From NCBI RefSeq assembly GCF_014117425.1, contig NZ_CP059725.1, positions 2,232,001 to 2,296,000 on the forward strand: a stretch of 64,000 nt of DNA, in the 5' to 3' direction. A model generated the notes under the pieces. The model did not search any database. It was not told the origin of the DNA and saw only the letters and a program-made list of their open reading frames with translations. This document shows, piece by piece, positions 54,492 through 63,748 of the stretch (the stretch's first letter is position 1; each line of letters opens with the position of its first letter). Source of the DNA: Bartonella sp. HY038 (lineage in GTDB: Bacteria; Pseudomonadota; Alphaproteobacteria; Rhizobiales; Rhizobiaceae). A program made the translations under genes and the position numbers.

Positions 54492-55342
54492 AATTATCAA
54501 TCAAGAAAACTATTACCCTTGCCTTTGCTATTCTTGGCCTATCTCTCAATGCAAGCATAAGTTACAGTTCAGATAATGAAGCCGTCCCTCACTATCCGAT
54601 AGAGCAACCAGTAAAACAAGAGTGGAGCTTTTCCGGCCCCTTTGGTGTTTATGACAAAAATCAGTTACAACGCGGCTTTAAGGTCTATCAAGAAGTTTGC
54701 TCGGTTTGCCATTCTTTAAAATTTGTGTCTTTCCGTCATTTAAAAGGCATTGGCCTTGATGATGAAAAAATTAAAGTATTAGCAGCAGGCTATGAAGTAC
54801 CTAGCGAACCCGATGAGGAAGGCGAGATTAAAATGCGCCCTGCCCAACCGGTTGATTATTTCCCCAAACCATTCGCCAATGATAAGCTAGCCGCTTTTGC
54901 CAATAATGGAGCAGTACCGGCTGATTTGTCGTTAATGGCACGGGCAAGAGCCGTACCTGCCCCCTTCCCCGGCTTTATCGGCGATGTTTTTACCAATTAC
55001 ACCTCTGCCGGTCCTGATTATATTTACGCGCTTCTTACTGGCTATAGCGATGCGCCTAGCGGCCATGAGATTACTGAGGGCACCTATTATAACCCCTATT
55101 TTAATGCAAGCGATGCCATCGCCATGTCGCAGCCGCTTTATGATGATAGTGTTGTTTATGAAGATGGCAGCCCACAAACCCTTGATCAATATGCCAAAGA
55201 TGTTTCAGCTTTTTTGATGTGGGCATCTGACCCGCATATGGAACAACGCAAGAAAACTGGCTTTCGCGTCATTGTCTTTCTAATCATGTTTGCTGGACTT
55301 GCCTATTATAGCAAGAGACGTATTTGGGCTGAGAAGAAATAG
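54485..55342 (+). CDS. petC: Cytochrome c1
   Basis: The 285-aa c-type haem subunit of complex III. An N-terminal signal peptide (about residues 5-28) precedes the haem-binding C72-SV-C75-H76 motif. MWASDPHMEQRKKTG with the axial-ligand region and the C-terminal anchor FRVIVFLIMFAGLAYY with positive residues (SKRRIW) follow. It overlaps petB by 7 bases. The three pet genes supply the whole catalytic core of complex III. Confidence 0.95.
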   Translation: MVKLSIKKTITLAFAILGLSLNASISYSSDNEAVPHYPIEQPVKQEWSFSGPFGVYDKNQLQRGFKVYQEVCSVCHSLKFVSFRHLKGIGLDDEKIKVLAAGYEVPSEPDEEGEIKMRPAQPVDYFPKPFANDKLAAFANNGAVPADLSLMARARAVPAPFPGFIGDVFTNYTSAGPDYIYALLTGYSDAPSGHEITEGTYYNPYFNASDAIAMSQPLYDDSVVYEDGSPQTLDQYAKDVSAFLMWASDPHMEQRKKTGFRVIVFLIMFAGLAYYSKRRIWAEKK

Positions 55343-55468
55343 CGTTTTATTGAATTGGATTGCACATTTATAGCTGATCTTGCTAAATTTGATAACTATG
55401 CTTTAACTTGATAAAATGCATTCATAAAGAAACATGTCTAAAATTCTAGTTTTAAAGGGCGGAAAACC

Positions 55469-56038
55469 GTGAGCGATCATCCTTTTGATTTAAATAATGC
55501 CAATTTGACTGAAGTTTTGCGCCCTTCCATTCGCGCAATTCGAGACTATCCAAAGCCCGGCGTTGTCTTTCGTGATATTACGACTCTTTTAGGTGATGCG
55601 CGTGCCTTTCGCCTTGCTATGGATGCGATGGTTTATCCATTTGTTGGTACAAAAATTGACAAGGTTGCTGGCATTGAAGCCCGTGGCTTTATTATCGGTG
55701 GGGCTATGGCTTACCAATTATCGGCGGGTTTTGTACCTATTCGCAAAAAAGGAAAACTTCCCTTTAATAAAGTGCACATCGCCTATAGTCTTGAATATGG
55801 TGTTGATGAAATGGAAATGCACCGCGATGCGATACGCCCCGGTGAAAAAGTGGTTTTGGTTGATGATTTAATCGCCACTGGCGGCACAGCCGTTGCAGCC
55901 GTACAGTTATTGCACCAATTGGAGGCGGAAGTGGTAGCAGCTTGTTTTGTTATTGATTTACCAGAGCTTGGCGGCGCAGAAAAATTGCGCAATCTTGGTG
56001 TTGATGTCTGCACCTTGATGAGCTTTGATGATGCTTAA
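55469..56038 (+). CDS. apt: Adenine phosphoribosyltransferase
   Basis: Apt salvages adenine to AMP using PRPP. The 189-aa protein has the N-terminal [21 protein letters not shown], the flexible-loop part [20 protein letters not shown], and the PRPP-binding [21 protein letters not shown]. Full length for the family. The start is a GTG (55469) with GGGCGG upstream. It is 126 bases after petC on the same strand, so it may be a separate transcript. Confidence 0.95.
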   Translation: MSDHPFDLNNANLTEVLRPSIRAIRDYPKPGVVFRDITTLLGDARAFRLAMDAMVYPFVGTKIDKVAGIEARGFIIGGAMAYQLSAGFVPIRKKGKLPFNKVHIAYSLEYGVDEMEMHRDAIRPGEKVVLVDDLIATGGTAVAAVQLLHQLEAEVVAACFVIDLPELGGAEKLRNLGVDVCTLMSFDDA

Positions 56039-56113
56039 ATCGAAATTGAATAGTCTATCCCTATCAACAGCACAATTCATCTTATAATTTCATTTGCAAT
56101 CAAACAAAATAAA

Positions 56114-56146
56114 AATGGCAATAAAGGTTATAGCTTTATTGCCATT
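56114..56146 (-). terminator. Terminator between apt and the DUF3829 gene
   Basis: AATGGCAATAAAG (56114-56126) pairs perfectly with CTTTATTGCCATT (56134-56146). The T-run is on the minus strand, so it mainly ends the DUF3829 gene, but the hairpin lies between converging genes and may serve both. Confidence 0.85.
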
Positions 56147-56191
56147 AAAATTGACCATGATGTGGTTTACTTTCAATGCAGCATAATTGGC

Positions 56192-57115
56192 TTACATTGA
56201 AGACAACGTCACCATAGTGTTATAAGTCGTTGTAAGCATTTGCAGCGCTTGAGGTACGCCGCCTTTACGACCATCGCCTTTATTTTTAGCCAACACTTCT
56301 TGCACAGTGCGTAGGCTGCCAAGTAATTGGCTTGGGAATACTTCAAACCCCATCAATGCGCTTGGATTTTCGGCGGTGTAATCATCCATATCTTTAACTG
56401 CAGTGCCATATTTTTCCATTGCAGCATTAAATTCTTTCATATCGACAATCGGTGTCTCATTGCTTGGCAATAAATCCATAACATGATGCGCACGCAACAT
56501 GACATTTTGCTTATGCCAAGCGTCTTTTTTGCCTTCTTGCTTTTCAATCTGGTCTAATAGCGCAAGGTCAAGCTTATCCTTTTCAACATTCAATGCCTTT
56601 TCAAAATCACTCAAGGTTTGTGTATAAAGAGGATCTAGCTCAGCAATTACCTTGTGATATTCTTTACCGCCAGCCATTTTATCTGACTTATAATCTTGGC
56701 GCTCATAATATTTATAGGCTTTGTTAAGAACAGGCGCTAATTTTTCATAAACCTCGATATAAGCTGCAACGGCTTTATCAAGTTCAGGCATTGCAGGTTC
56801 TGCATCAATCTTAGCACGCGCAGACTCGATGAGGCTCTTCACATCATAGGTTGGATAATTACCATAAATATGACGCTCTTTCCCCGTAGGCCCAACTTTC
56901 ATATCAACCCAACTTTTGTAAAAATTAAGCGATTCATTGGCACGCAAAGTGCGGTTAAGCAACGAAACATAGGCATTTGTTTTGGCAACTCCTGCGCGGT
57001 CAACACCCTCACTTGCTTCTTCTTGCGTTTGTGCAAAAACGCTACCGACAAAGCTACAGCTTAATGCGCCAGTAAAACACAAAGCGACAAAAACTTGGCG
57101 TATAAATTTCTTCAT
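56192..57115 (-). CDS. DUF3829 family exported protein
   Basis: A 307-aa exported protein matching the DUF3829 (YiiG-like) family by length and pattern. The signal peptide MKKFIRQVFVALCFTGALSC ends near SVFA-QT; the cysteine at residue 20 is not in a good lipobox. The mature part is mainly helical with repeated Lys/Glu/Asp: TNAYVSLLNRTLRANESLNFY, then AMPELDKAVAAYIEVYEKLAPVLNKAYKYYERQDYK (in parts), and GRKGGVPQALQMLTTTYNTMV at the end. Function unknown. AATTTTTCTTC-type purines ahead of the ATG are weak. Confidence 0.78.
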   Translation of the reverse strand: MKKFIRQVFVALCFTGALSCSFVGSVFAQTQEEASEGVDRAGVAKTNAYVSLLNRTLRANESLNFYKSWVDMKVGPTGKERHIYGNYPTYDVKSLIESARAKIDAEPAMPELDKAVAAYIEVYEKLAPVLNKAYKYYERQDYKSDKMAGGKEYHKVIAELDPLYTQTLSDFEKALNVEKDKLDLALLDQIEKQEGKKDAWHKQNVMLRAHHVMDLLPSNETPIVDMKEFNAAMEKYGTAVKDMDDYTAENPSALMGFEVFPSQLLGSLRTVQEVLAKNKGDGRKGGVPQALQMLTTTYNTMVTLSSM

Positions 57116-57270
57116 ATTTAGGTCCTATGCTCAATTGTTACTTCAAAAAAAATTTAGATTACGTCAGTTAGTATTAAATATTTTTATAATAAAATATCAA
57201 TAGAAAATGGTAAGCCATAAAATTTACCCACGATTTTATACAAATTGCAAATTTTTATACAACTTCAATA

Positions 57271-58557
57271 CTATTTATATTGATCAGTAATATTATTTAT
57301 AGCTAATATAAATTGATCTATCTCACGATTTGTAGTATAGAGTGCAGGTGCAACGCGGATACAATCCCCCTTAGCAACACCGCCGCGCCGCACGGTTAAA
57401 ACTGAAAATTCATCCCGCAATTGCTTAACAATTGCATTATTATCTTCCTTGGATGTTTTTCCTTTGATGCGAAACGAAGTGATACCACCATAAAGGCGCG
57501 GATCATTGGGGGTTAAAATTTCTATGAACTTATTTTCCTGTAAAGCATCGACCCAGCGATTTCGCATCTTTTGCAAATGCGCTTGCTTTTTTACGACACC
57601 AATTTTTTTATGAAGATCAACAGCTGTCGGTACAGTTAATATAGTTGCAAAATTCAGCGTGCCGGTGTGAATACGAGATCTGATATTGTCACTTGGCCAA
57701 TCACCATCCGCAAGATGAGTATCAATTGCATCTAATCGTGAGCGGCGTACATAGAAAAATCCTACCCCAACCGGGCTACCAATCCATTTATGTAAATTAC
57801 AGCCAACAAAATCAGCACCAAGATCATCAATATTAAAATTAAGTTGTCCCCATGAGTGAGCAGCATCAACAATGACATCAACATTTTTGGCCCTTGCCAT
57901 CTCAACGATTTCCCGAACGGGCATAACAAGACCTGTACGATGAGATAAATGGGTTAATAGTAATAGCTTTGCCTTGGGGCTATTTTCCAAAATATTTCTA
58001 TAGGTATCAAGAATTAACTCATAGCTTGCAGGTTCTGGAATAGCAAAGCGCTTAACACTAACGCCGCGCCTTTGCTGAAGCCAATTAAAAGCATATTGCA
58101 TAGAGTCATAATCAAGGTCGCTATAAAGTACTTCGTCGCCTGGCTCTAACTTATTATAGCCTGAAATTAAAATTTGCAGCGCCTCTGTTGCGCCGCGTGT
58201 GAAAGCAATTTCATCATCGCCAACCCCAGCCAGTTCCGCTACCGATTGTAATGATGCTTTCATATCTGCACCAAAACTTGAGCGAGCATAGATTGTATTT
58301 TGAAAATTAACGCGTTTTGTTTCTTCAATAAAGCGTTCAAGCACTGGCTTTGCCATAATGCCCCAATAGGCATTTTCCAAATTGGCAAGTGAACGATCTA
58401 CGTCATAAAGATCAACCCAATTTTGTGCTGAAGAAGAACTACTACTTTCGGGAATATTTGGCTTATTTTGTGCAAAACTTACCTTTGAAACAAGGCTACT
58501 TGCTAAAGTTGAACCAAGAACTGATCCAATTAAAAATTGCCGTCTTTTTAATGTCAT
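57271..58557 (-). CDS. Tat-exported class V aminotransferase-like protein
   Basis: A 428-aa fold-type I PLP protein of the class V group (CefD/NifS-like). The N-terminus KRRQFLIGSVLGSTLASSLV is a Tat signal with the twin-arginine motif, ending near SFA-Q (residue 29), and then a serine-rich linker. The enzyme domain has AFTRGATEALQILISGY, VIVDAAHSWGQLNFN with Asp231, and the PLP lysine K257 in NLHKWIGSP, with GTLNFATILTVPTA following. Tat export is used for proteins folded with cofactor, so the enzyme probably acts in the periplasm with PLP bound. Isopenicillin N epimerase-like or cysteine-desulphurase-like chemistry is possible. AAAGAGG lies 7 bases ahead of the ATG at 58557. Confidence 0.85.
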   Translation of the reverse strand: MTLKRRQFLIGSVLGSTLASSLVSKVSFAQNKPNIPESSSSSSAQNWVDLYDVDRSLANLENAYWGIMAKPVLERFIEETKRVNFQNTIYARSSFGADMKASLQSVAELAGVGDDEIAFTRGATEALQILISGYNKLEPGDEVLYSDLDYDSMQYAFNWLQQRRGVSVKRFAIPEPASYELILDTYRNILENSPKAKLLLLTHLSHRTGLVMPVREIVEMARAKNVDVIVDAAHSWGQLNFNIDDLGADFVGCNLHKWIGSPVGVGFFYVRRSRLDAIDTHLADGDWPSDNIRSRIHTGTLNFATILTVPTAVDLHKKIGVVKKQAHLQKMRNRWVDALQENKFIEILTPNDPRLYGGITSFRIKGKTSKEDNNAIVKQLRDEFSVLTVRRGGVAKGDCIRVAPALYTTNREIDQFILAINNITDQYK

Positions 58558-58692
58558 TGCTGCCTCTTTATCTTGCATATTTAAGCCAGCTGCAATGAAA
58601 AGATGCAAAAAGGCTTAGTGCTATTTGATAAAAGGCAGTGCCATTGTTTTATGTCATTGGCATTAAAGACTTATGACCTTTATTTGACAATA

Positions 58693-58725
58693 CAACACGC
58701 CTTTGATTTCATCAAAGGCGTGTTG
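58693..58725 (-). terminator. Hairpin following ychF
   Basis: CAACACGCCTTTGAT (58693-58707) pairs perfectly with ATCAAAGGCGTGTTG (58711-58725). It lies 11 bases after the ychF stop, but no T-run follows on the minus strand. Confidence 0.65.
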
Positions 58726-58736
58726 ATTGAAAGTAT

Positions 58737-59840
58737 TTAAGTATTATGGCGGAACAGCATGACATCGCCGTCCTGTACCACATATTCCTTACCCTCATCA
58801 CGCGCTTTACCGGCTTCTTTTGCTGGTACTTCACCACCAAGGGTTACATAATCATTAAAGGCAATGGTTTGCGCACGAATGAAGCCGCGTTCAAAATCAC
58901 TATGGATAACACCAGCTGCTTGCGGTGCTTTAGTACCGCGTTTAATTGTCCAAGCACGAGTTTCTTTTGGGCCACAAGTAAAATAGGTGATGAGATCCAG
59001 TAGATGATAACCAGCACGGATAAGGCGATCAAGCCCTGGCTCGGTCAAGCCCATAGCATCCAAATATTCACCAGCTTCTTCATCAGGCAATTGGGCAACT
59101 TCTGCTTCAATCGCCGCAGAAATAATCACCGATTCCGCCCCTTGCTCCTTAGCCATTTCATCAACGGCTTTAGAAAACTCATTACCTGTCGCCGCATCGC
59201 TTTCTGCAACATTGCAGACATAAAGCACTGGTTTTGAAGTTAAAAGATTAAGGCCATCAAGAATTGCGCGATCATCAGCAGCAATACCCTTCAAGAGCAA
59301 GCGAACAGGTTTACCCTCTTGTAAAAGCGTTAATGCTTCTTCCATCATAGGCAAAACACTTAATGCTTCTTTATCTTTGCTTGCTGCTTTTTTGCGCATT
59401 GCCGCGACACGGCGCTCTAGGCTTTCAAGATCGGAAAGCATCAATTCTGTTTCAACCGTTGCCGCATCAGATACAGGATCAATACGCCCCTCAACATGGG
59501 TAATATCATCATCTTCAAAGCAGCGCAGCACATGAACAATCGCATCGACTTCACGAATATTGGCAAGAAACTGGTTACCAAGACCTTCGCCCTTGGATGC
59601 ACCGCGAACAAGGCCCGCAATATCTACGAAATTAATCCGAGTTGGAATGATTTCCTTTGAACCAGCAATAGCAGCAATTTGGCGCATCCGTGGATCTGGC
59701 ACAGCAACTTCGCCAGTGTTTGGCTCAATGGTGCAAAAAGGATAATTGGCGGCCTGAGCCGCTGCTGTTTTGGTTAAAGCATTGAAAAGGGTTGATTTGC
59801 CAACATTTGGCAAGCCAACAATACCACATTTGAAACCCAT
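58737..59840 (-). CDS. ychF: Redox-regulated ATPase/GTPase YchF
   Basis: YchF (OLA1) is a P-loop nucleotide hydrolase, preferring ATP, that binds ribosomes and affects stress responses. The 367-aa protein has G1 GLPNVGKST, G3 DIAGLVRGASKGEGLGN, a coiled-coil helical insertion around residues 125-200, and the C-terminal TGS-type domain ending GDVMLFRHNT. Normal length. The start has a weak site; MGFKCGIVGLPNVGKST is the standard N-terminus. Confidence 0.96.
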   Translation of the reverse strand: MGFKCGIVGLPNVGKSTLFNALTKTAAAQAANYPFCTIEPNTGEVAVPDPRMRQIAAIAGSKEIIPTRINFVDIAGLVRGASKGEGLGNQFLANIREVDAIVHVLRCFEDDDITHVEGRIDPVSDAATVETELMLSDLESLERRVAAMRKKAASKDKEALSVLPMMEEALTLLQEGKPVRLLLKGIAADDRAILDGLNLLTSKPVLYVCNVAESDAATGNEFSKAVDEMAKEQGAESVIISAAIEAEVAQLPDEEAGEYLDAMGLTEPGLDRLIRAGYHLLDLITYFTCGPKETRAWTIKRGTKAPQAAGVIHSDFERGFIRAQTIAFNDYVTLGGEVPAKEAGKARDEGKEYVVQDGDVMLFRHNT

Positions 59841-59944
59841 GGTTTGCGCTAATCCTGTTTTTTTGAAAATTATTTCTTGCCTATAGCATATTTTTCAATT
59901 TTTACCACCAAGAAAAATTTTAGCTTTTAGGCTTGAAAAAACGA

Positions 59945-60787
59945 CTACGAATTTAAAAAGTTAAAATGATAACGTAAATGATTATCCATAAAAGTTGAAA
60001 TGAAGAAATATGAATGGTCATAGCCTTCACGCATGTTTAAAGTAAGTGGCATATTTGCCTTTTCACATGCTTCAAGCAATAATTTCGGCTTCAAACCTTT
60101 TTCAAGAAAGCTATCTTTACTGCCTTGATCGATCAGCAAATTATCGAGCCGCGCGCCATCTTCAATCAAGCATACACTATCATAGCTCCGCCATTTTGCA
60201 CTGTCCTCTCCAAGGTATTTTTTAAAAGCGCCAATAGACCAATCAGAGGTTGACGGGTTAACGATCGGCGCAAAAGCTGAAACCGACTTAAAACGCAAAG
60301 GGTTTTTAAGTGCAATCATCATCGCGCCATGGCCACCCATTGAGTGTCCCATAATTGATTGATGATGCATATCAATAGCAAAATTTTCTGCAACGAATGC
60401 AGGCAATTCCTCGACAATATAGGAATACATATTATAGTTTTTGGTAAAAGGCGTCTCTAGCGCATCAACATAAAAACCAGCGCCCTTACCAAATTGCCAA
60501 TTATAAGGTTCATCGGGCACATCATCACCACGCGGACTGGTATCAGGGCAAATTATTGCAACCCCAAGCTCGGCGGCCAAACGCCGATATTCGCCCTTGT
60601 CCATAACATTTTGGTGGCTGCAGGTAAGCCCTGATAGAAACCATAACAAAGGCACCTTGACTTTAGAATTTTTAGTTTGTGGCGGCATAAATAAAGCAAA
60701 AGTCATATCGCAATGATTAACCAAAGACTTATGCCGATAGACGCCTTGAATACCACCAAAGCTAAGGGCTTGTGAAACTATTTCCAT
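59945..60787 (-). CDS. fghA: S-formylglutathione hydrolase
   Basis: FghA hydrolyses S-formylglutathione to formate and glutathione, the second step of glutathione-dependent formaldehyde removal. The 280-aa esterase-D-type protein has FALFMPPQT, WFLSGLTCSHQNVMDKG, the nucleophile in MGHSMGGHGA, the Asp in DQGSKDSFL and the His in GYDHSYFF. It lies 36 bases downstream of adhC on the same strand, so the two enzymes are co-transcribed. Confidence 0.95.
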   Translation of the reverse strand: MEIVSQALSFGGIQGVYRHKSLVNHCDMTFALFMPPQTKNSKVKVPLLWFLSGLTCSHQNVMDKGEYRRLAAELGVAIICPDTSPRGDDVPDEPYNWQFGKGAGFYVDALETPFTKNYNMYSYIVEELPAFVAENFAIDMHHQSIMGHSMGGHGAMMIALKNPLRFKSVSAFAPIVNPSTSDWSIGAFKKYLGEDSAKWRSYDSVCLIEDGARLDNLLIDQGSKDSFLEKGLKPKLLLEACEKANMPLTLNMREGYDHSYFFISTFMDNHLRYHFNFLNS

Positions 60788-60823
60788 CTGGCTTACCTTT
60801 TTATATTTTGGGCAATAGAATTT

Positions 60824-61936
60824 TTAATAAAGAATAACCGAGCGGATTGATTTTCCTTCATGCATCAGGTCAAAAGCGGTATTAATCTCATCAAGCGGCA
60901 TGGTATGCGTGATAAGACTGTCAATATCAATCTTGCCTTCCATATACCAATCAACAATCTTTGGCACATCGGTGCGCCCTCTTGCACCACCAAAGGCTGA
61001 ACCTTTCCACACGCGCCCCGTCACTAATTGGAAAGGGCGAGTTGAAATTTCTGAACCTGATGGCGCAACGCCAATAATAATAGCTTCACCCCAGCCGCGA
61101 TGACAACATTCCAATGCTTGGCGCATAGTATGAACATTGCCGATACACTCAAAAGAAAAATCTGCGCCGCCGCCGGTAATATCTTGAATAGCTTCAACCA
61201 CCTTATCGCGGCCAACATCATTAGGGTTGATAAAATGGGTCATGCCAAATTTTTTAGCAAGCTCAACTTTTGATGGATTTAAATCAACACCAATAATTTT
61301 ATCGGCGCCAACCATACGCGCACCTTGAATGACGTTAAGACCAATGCCGCCAAGCCCAAAGACCACAACATTGGCTCCTGGCCAAACCTTACCTGTATAA
61401 ACAACCGCGCCAATACCAGTGGTAACGCCGCAACCAATATAGCAAATCTTGTCAAAAGGCGCATCTTCACGCACTTTTGCAACGGCTATTTCTGGCAAAA
61501 CGGTAAAATTAGAAAAAGTTGAGCACCCCATATAATGAAAAATTTCACCGCCATCACAAGAAAAGCGCGATGTTTCATCAGGCATTAGCCCCAAACCTTG
61601 GGTAGAGCGAATTGATGTGCAAAGGTTTGAGCGTTGCGAAAGGCAAGTTTTGCAGCCACGGCATTCCGGCGTATAAAGTGGGATAACATGATCGCCCACT
61701 TTTACTGATGTGACACCTGCACCAATTTCGCGCACAATACCAGCGCCTTCATGACCAAGAATGGCTGGGAACCGTCCTTCAGAATCAAGCCCAGAAAGCG
61801 TATAAGCATCGGTATGGCAAACGCCTGTTGCCATAATCTCGACAAGAACCTCACCAGCCTTTGGCCCACCAATCTCGATGGTTTCAATGGTAAGGGGTTT
61901 TTTAGCTTCCCAAGCAACTGCAGCACGTGTTTTCAT
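60824..61936 (-). CDS. adhC: S-(hydroxymethyl)glutathione dehydrogenase (class III ADH)
   Basis: This zinc enzyme oxidises S-hydroxymethylglutathione to S-formylglutathione with NAD. The 370-aa protein has the catalytic-zinc region [12 protein letters not shown] and [12 protein letters not shown], the structural-zinc cysteines in [15 protein letters not shown], and the Rossmann signature [15 protein letters not shown]. Class III-type segments such as [18 protein letters not shown] are present. It may also reduce S-nitrosoglutathione, as family members do. fghA follows, together forming a formaldehyde detoxification pair; a formaldehyde-activating enzyme is not seen. Confidence 0.95.
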   Translation of the reverse strand: MKTRAAVAWEAKKPLTIETIEIGGPKAGEVLVEIMATGVCHTDAYTLSGLDSEGRFPAILGHEGAGIVREIGAGVTSVKVGDHVIPLYTPECRGCKTCLSQRSNLCTSIRSTQGLGLMPDETSRFSCDGGEIFHYMGCSTFSNFTVLPEIAVAKVREDAPFDKICYIGCGVTTGIGAVVYTGKVWPGANVVVFGLGGIGLNVIQGARMVGADKIIGVDLNPSKVELAKKFGMTHFINPNDVGRDKVVEAIQDITGGGADFSFECIGNVHTMRQALECCHRGWGEAIIIGVAPSGSEISTRPFQLVTGRVWKGSAFGGARGRTDVPKIVDWYMEGKIDIDSLITHTMPLDEINTAFDLMHEGKSIRSVILY

Positions 61937-62230
61937 TGTCTACTCCATTAATTTGATATTTGCGCTTCAGCTTGCACTTTAGATTTGAAGCTAGTGGGTT
62001 TACGAATACCTTGTTAAAATGTACCAACCCAATAATTTATAATAATTCAAGATTATGCGATTCCTTAGCCTTATTAAATGCTCTCTTTATAATTTATTTT
62101 CCATGCCTAATTTATTCGGCGTTTTTTAGTAGAAAATTCGACCATATTTGATAGCGGCTTTGCTAGTCTCTTGACAAAGGCAAATAGAATACCGTCTATG
62201 AACATATTCATGTAAGGGGTTAAGGCAGCC

Positions 62231-63517
62231 ATGTATAGTCAAATTTTTGAACGCGCATCCAATCATTCTCGCCTTTTACGCCTTGTTACTCTTGTCCGCA
62301 TAAGATGGCTTGCTATCATTTGCCAAACATCTTCAGTGTTGTTTGTTGCCCTTTATTTTGGCTTTCCCCTACCCTTAAGGGCAGCAATGGTGACAATCGC
62401 TTTTTCGGCATTGGTCAATATTTTTCTCAATTTTTATTATCCACCCAATCATCGTTTATCTCCAATAGGCACGACCTTATTATTAGGACTTGATATTGCA
62501 TTATTATCGATTTTATTATTTTTTACTGGCGGTTTGCAAAATCCATTTTCTGTATTGATGATCGCCCCTGCAGCTCTTGCTGCAACTTCTCTTGAAGTGC
62601 GCTTTATCGTCTTACTCAACCTTTTTGTCATAGGCTGCGCAACGCTTTTAGCTGTCAAATACCTACCCTTACCTTGGTACCAAGGAACAGCATTAGAATT
62701 ACCACCATTGTTCATTGTGGGCGTTTGGGCAGCTATCATATCATCATTAACTTTTACCACTTTTTACTCCTTCCGCGTTGCCGAAGAAGCGCGCAAACTT
62801 GCCGATGCATTGACGGATACAGAGCTAATTTTATTACAAGAAAAGCACCTTTCGGCTTTAGATGGCATTGCGGCGGCGGCGGCCCATGAGCTTGGCACAC
62901 CGCTTGCAACCATTCAGCTCGTCGCCAAAGAATTAAGTATTCAATTAAAAAATGATGCAACAGTGCAAGAAGATGTTGCACTACTTATTAGCCAAAGCCA
63001 AAGATGCCGTGAAATATTGCAGCGCCTTACTAGCCTCTCGACTGAAACCCCAGATCATTTTGCTGTATTAAAACTTACCTCAGCAATTGAGGAAGCTGTA
63101 GCACCACTGCGTGACTTTGACATTGATATTATAGTAACCAATATTGGCTCTAACGATAAGGAGCCTGAAATTGCCCGCAACCCTGGTATTTTATATGGTA
63201 TTGGCAACTTAGTTGAAAATGCGGTGGATTTTGCCCGCAGCAGAGTTATCATCAATTATAAATGGACTAATAAAGACGTAGAGATCATTATTACCGATGA
63301 CGGCATGGGCTTTCCACCTCATATTATTGACCGTATTGGCGAGCCATATACCACCAGCCGCGAAACTGATAGCCATGGTGGAGGCCTTGGTCTTGGTTTA
63401 TTTATTGCCAAAACCTTGCTTGAACGCTCAGGCGCTATGCTTGAATTTCGAAATAATCCAGACTCTGCACTTGGTGCCGAAATCAAAATTTTATGGCCAC
63501 GATCAGCATTGAGTTGA
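62231..63517 (+). CDS. actS: Redox-sensing histidine kinase ActS (RegB/PrrB type)
   Basis: ActS senses redox state of the quinone pool and phosphorylates ActR. The 428-aa protein has about six N-terminal hydrophobic segments (residues 25-180) with the quinone-region signature GGLQNPF at 100-106. The dimerisation domain has the phospho-acceptor His219 in AAAAHELGTPLATIQL. Cys259 in SQRCREILQ corresponds to the redox-active cysteine of RegB. The ATPase end has the N box VENAVDFA and DDGMGF and GGGLGLGLF. The pair actS-actR has the order expected in Hyphomicrobiales, with actR immediately downstream after 231 bases. Confidence 0.94.
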   Translation: MYSQIFERASNHSRLLRLVTLVRIRWLAIICQTSSVLFVALYFGFPLPLRAAMVTIAFSALVNIFLNFYYPPNHRLSPIGTTLLLGLDIALLSILLFFTGGLQNPFSVLMIAPAALAATSLEVRFIVLLNLFVIGCATLLAVKYLPLPWYQGTALELPPLFIVGVWAAIISSLTFTTFYSFRVAEEARKLADALTDTELILLQEKHLSALDGIAAAAAHELGTPLATIQLVAKELSIQLKNDATVQEDVALLISQSQRCREILQRLTSLSTETPDHFAVLKLTSAIEEAVAPLRDFDIDIIVTNIGSNDKEPEIARNPGILYGIGNLVENAVDFARSRVIINYKWTNKDVEIIITDDGMGFPPHIIDRIGEPYTTSRETDSHGGGLGLGLFIAKTLLERSGAMLEFRNNPDSALGAEIKILWPRSALS

Positions 63518-63542
63518 TCGGCTATATGATTGAAACATTTAA

Positions 63543-63570
63543 ATCATCAATGATCGATATCATTGATGAT
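63543..63570 (+). repeat. 28-base palindrome downstream of actS
   Basis: ATCATCAATGA (63543-63553) is the exact inverse of TCATTGATGAT (63560-63570), around TCGATA. It begins 26 bases after the actS stop and has no T-run. It could be a binding site for a dimeric regulator or a 3'-end hairpin. Confidence 0.55.
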
Positions 63571-63656
63571 AATATTAAAATACACAGACTAAAAAACATT
63601 AATCAACATTTTATAACATTTAAAAGCTTTAACTAAAGCAGTTTTAATTTTAAGGT

Positions 63657-63685
63657 TTGACACAGAAACAAGTCTTGGCGATAAA
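63657..63685 (+). promoter_or_regulatory. Candidate actR promoter
   Basis: A perfect TTGACA (63657-63662), a 17-bp spacer and GATAAA (63680-63685, four of six consensus) lie 63 bases ahead of actR, so actR may be transcribed separately from actS. Confidence 0.6.
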
Positions 63686-63748
63686 GGGGCATAGGCAACA
63701 ACTTTTTTAGCTTGTGCATAAAACGACACAAGTTTTATTGGGTAAGAG

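Noticed and set aside
62231..63517. Phage, toxin-antitoxin, or defence system in the window
   Set aside because: No integrase, capsid, nuclease, restriction or toxin-like gene could be recognised in any part; the neighbourhoods are metabolic or housekeeping.
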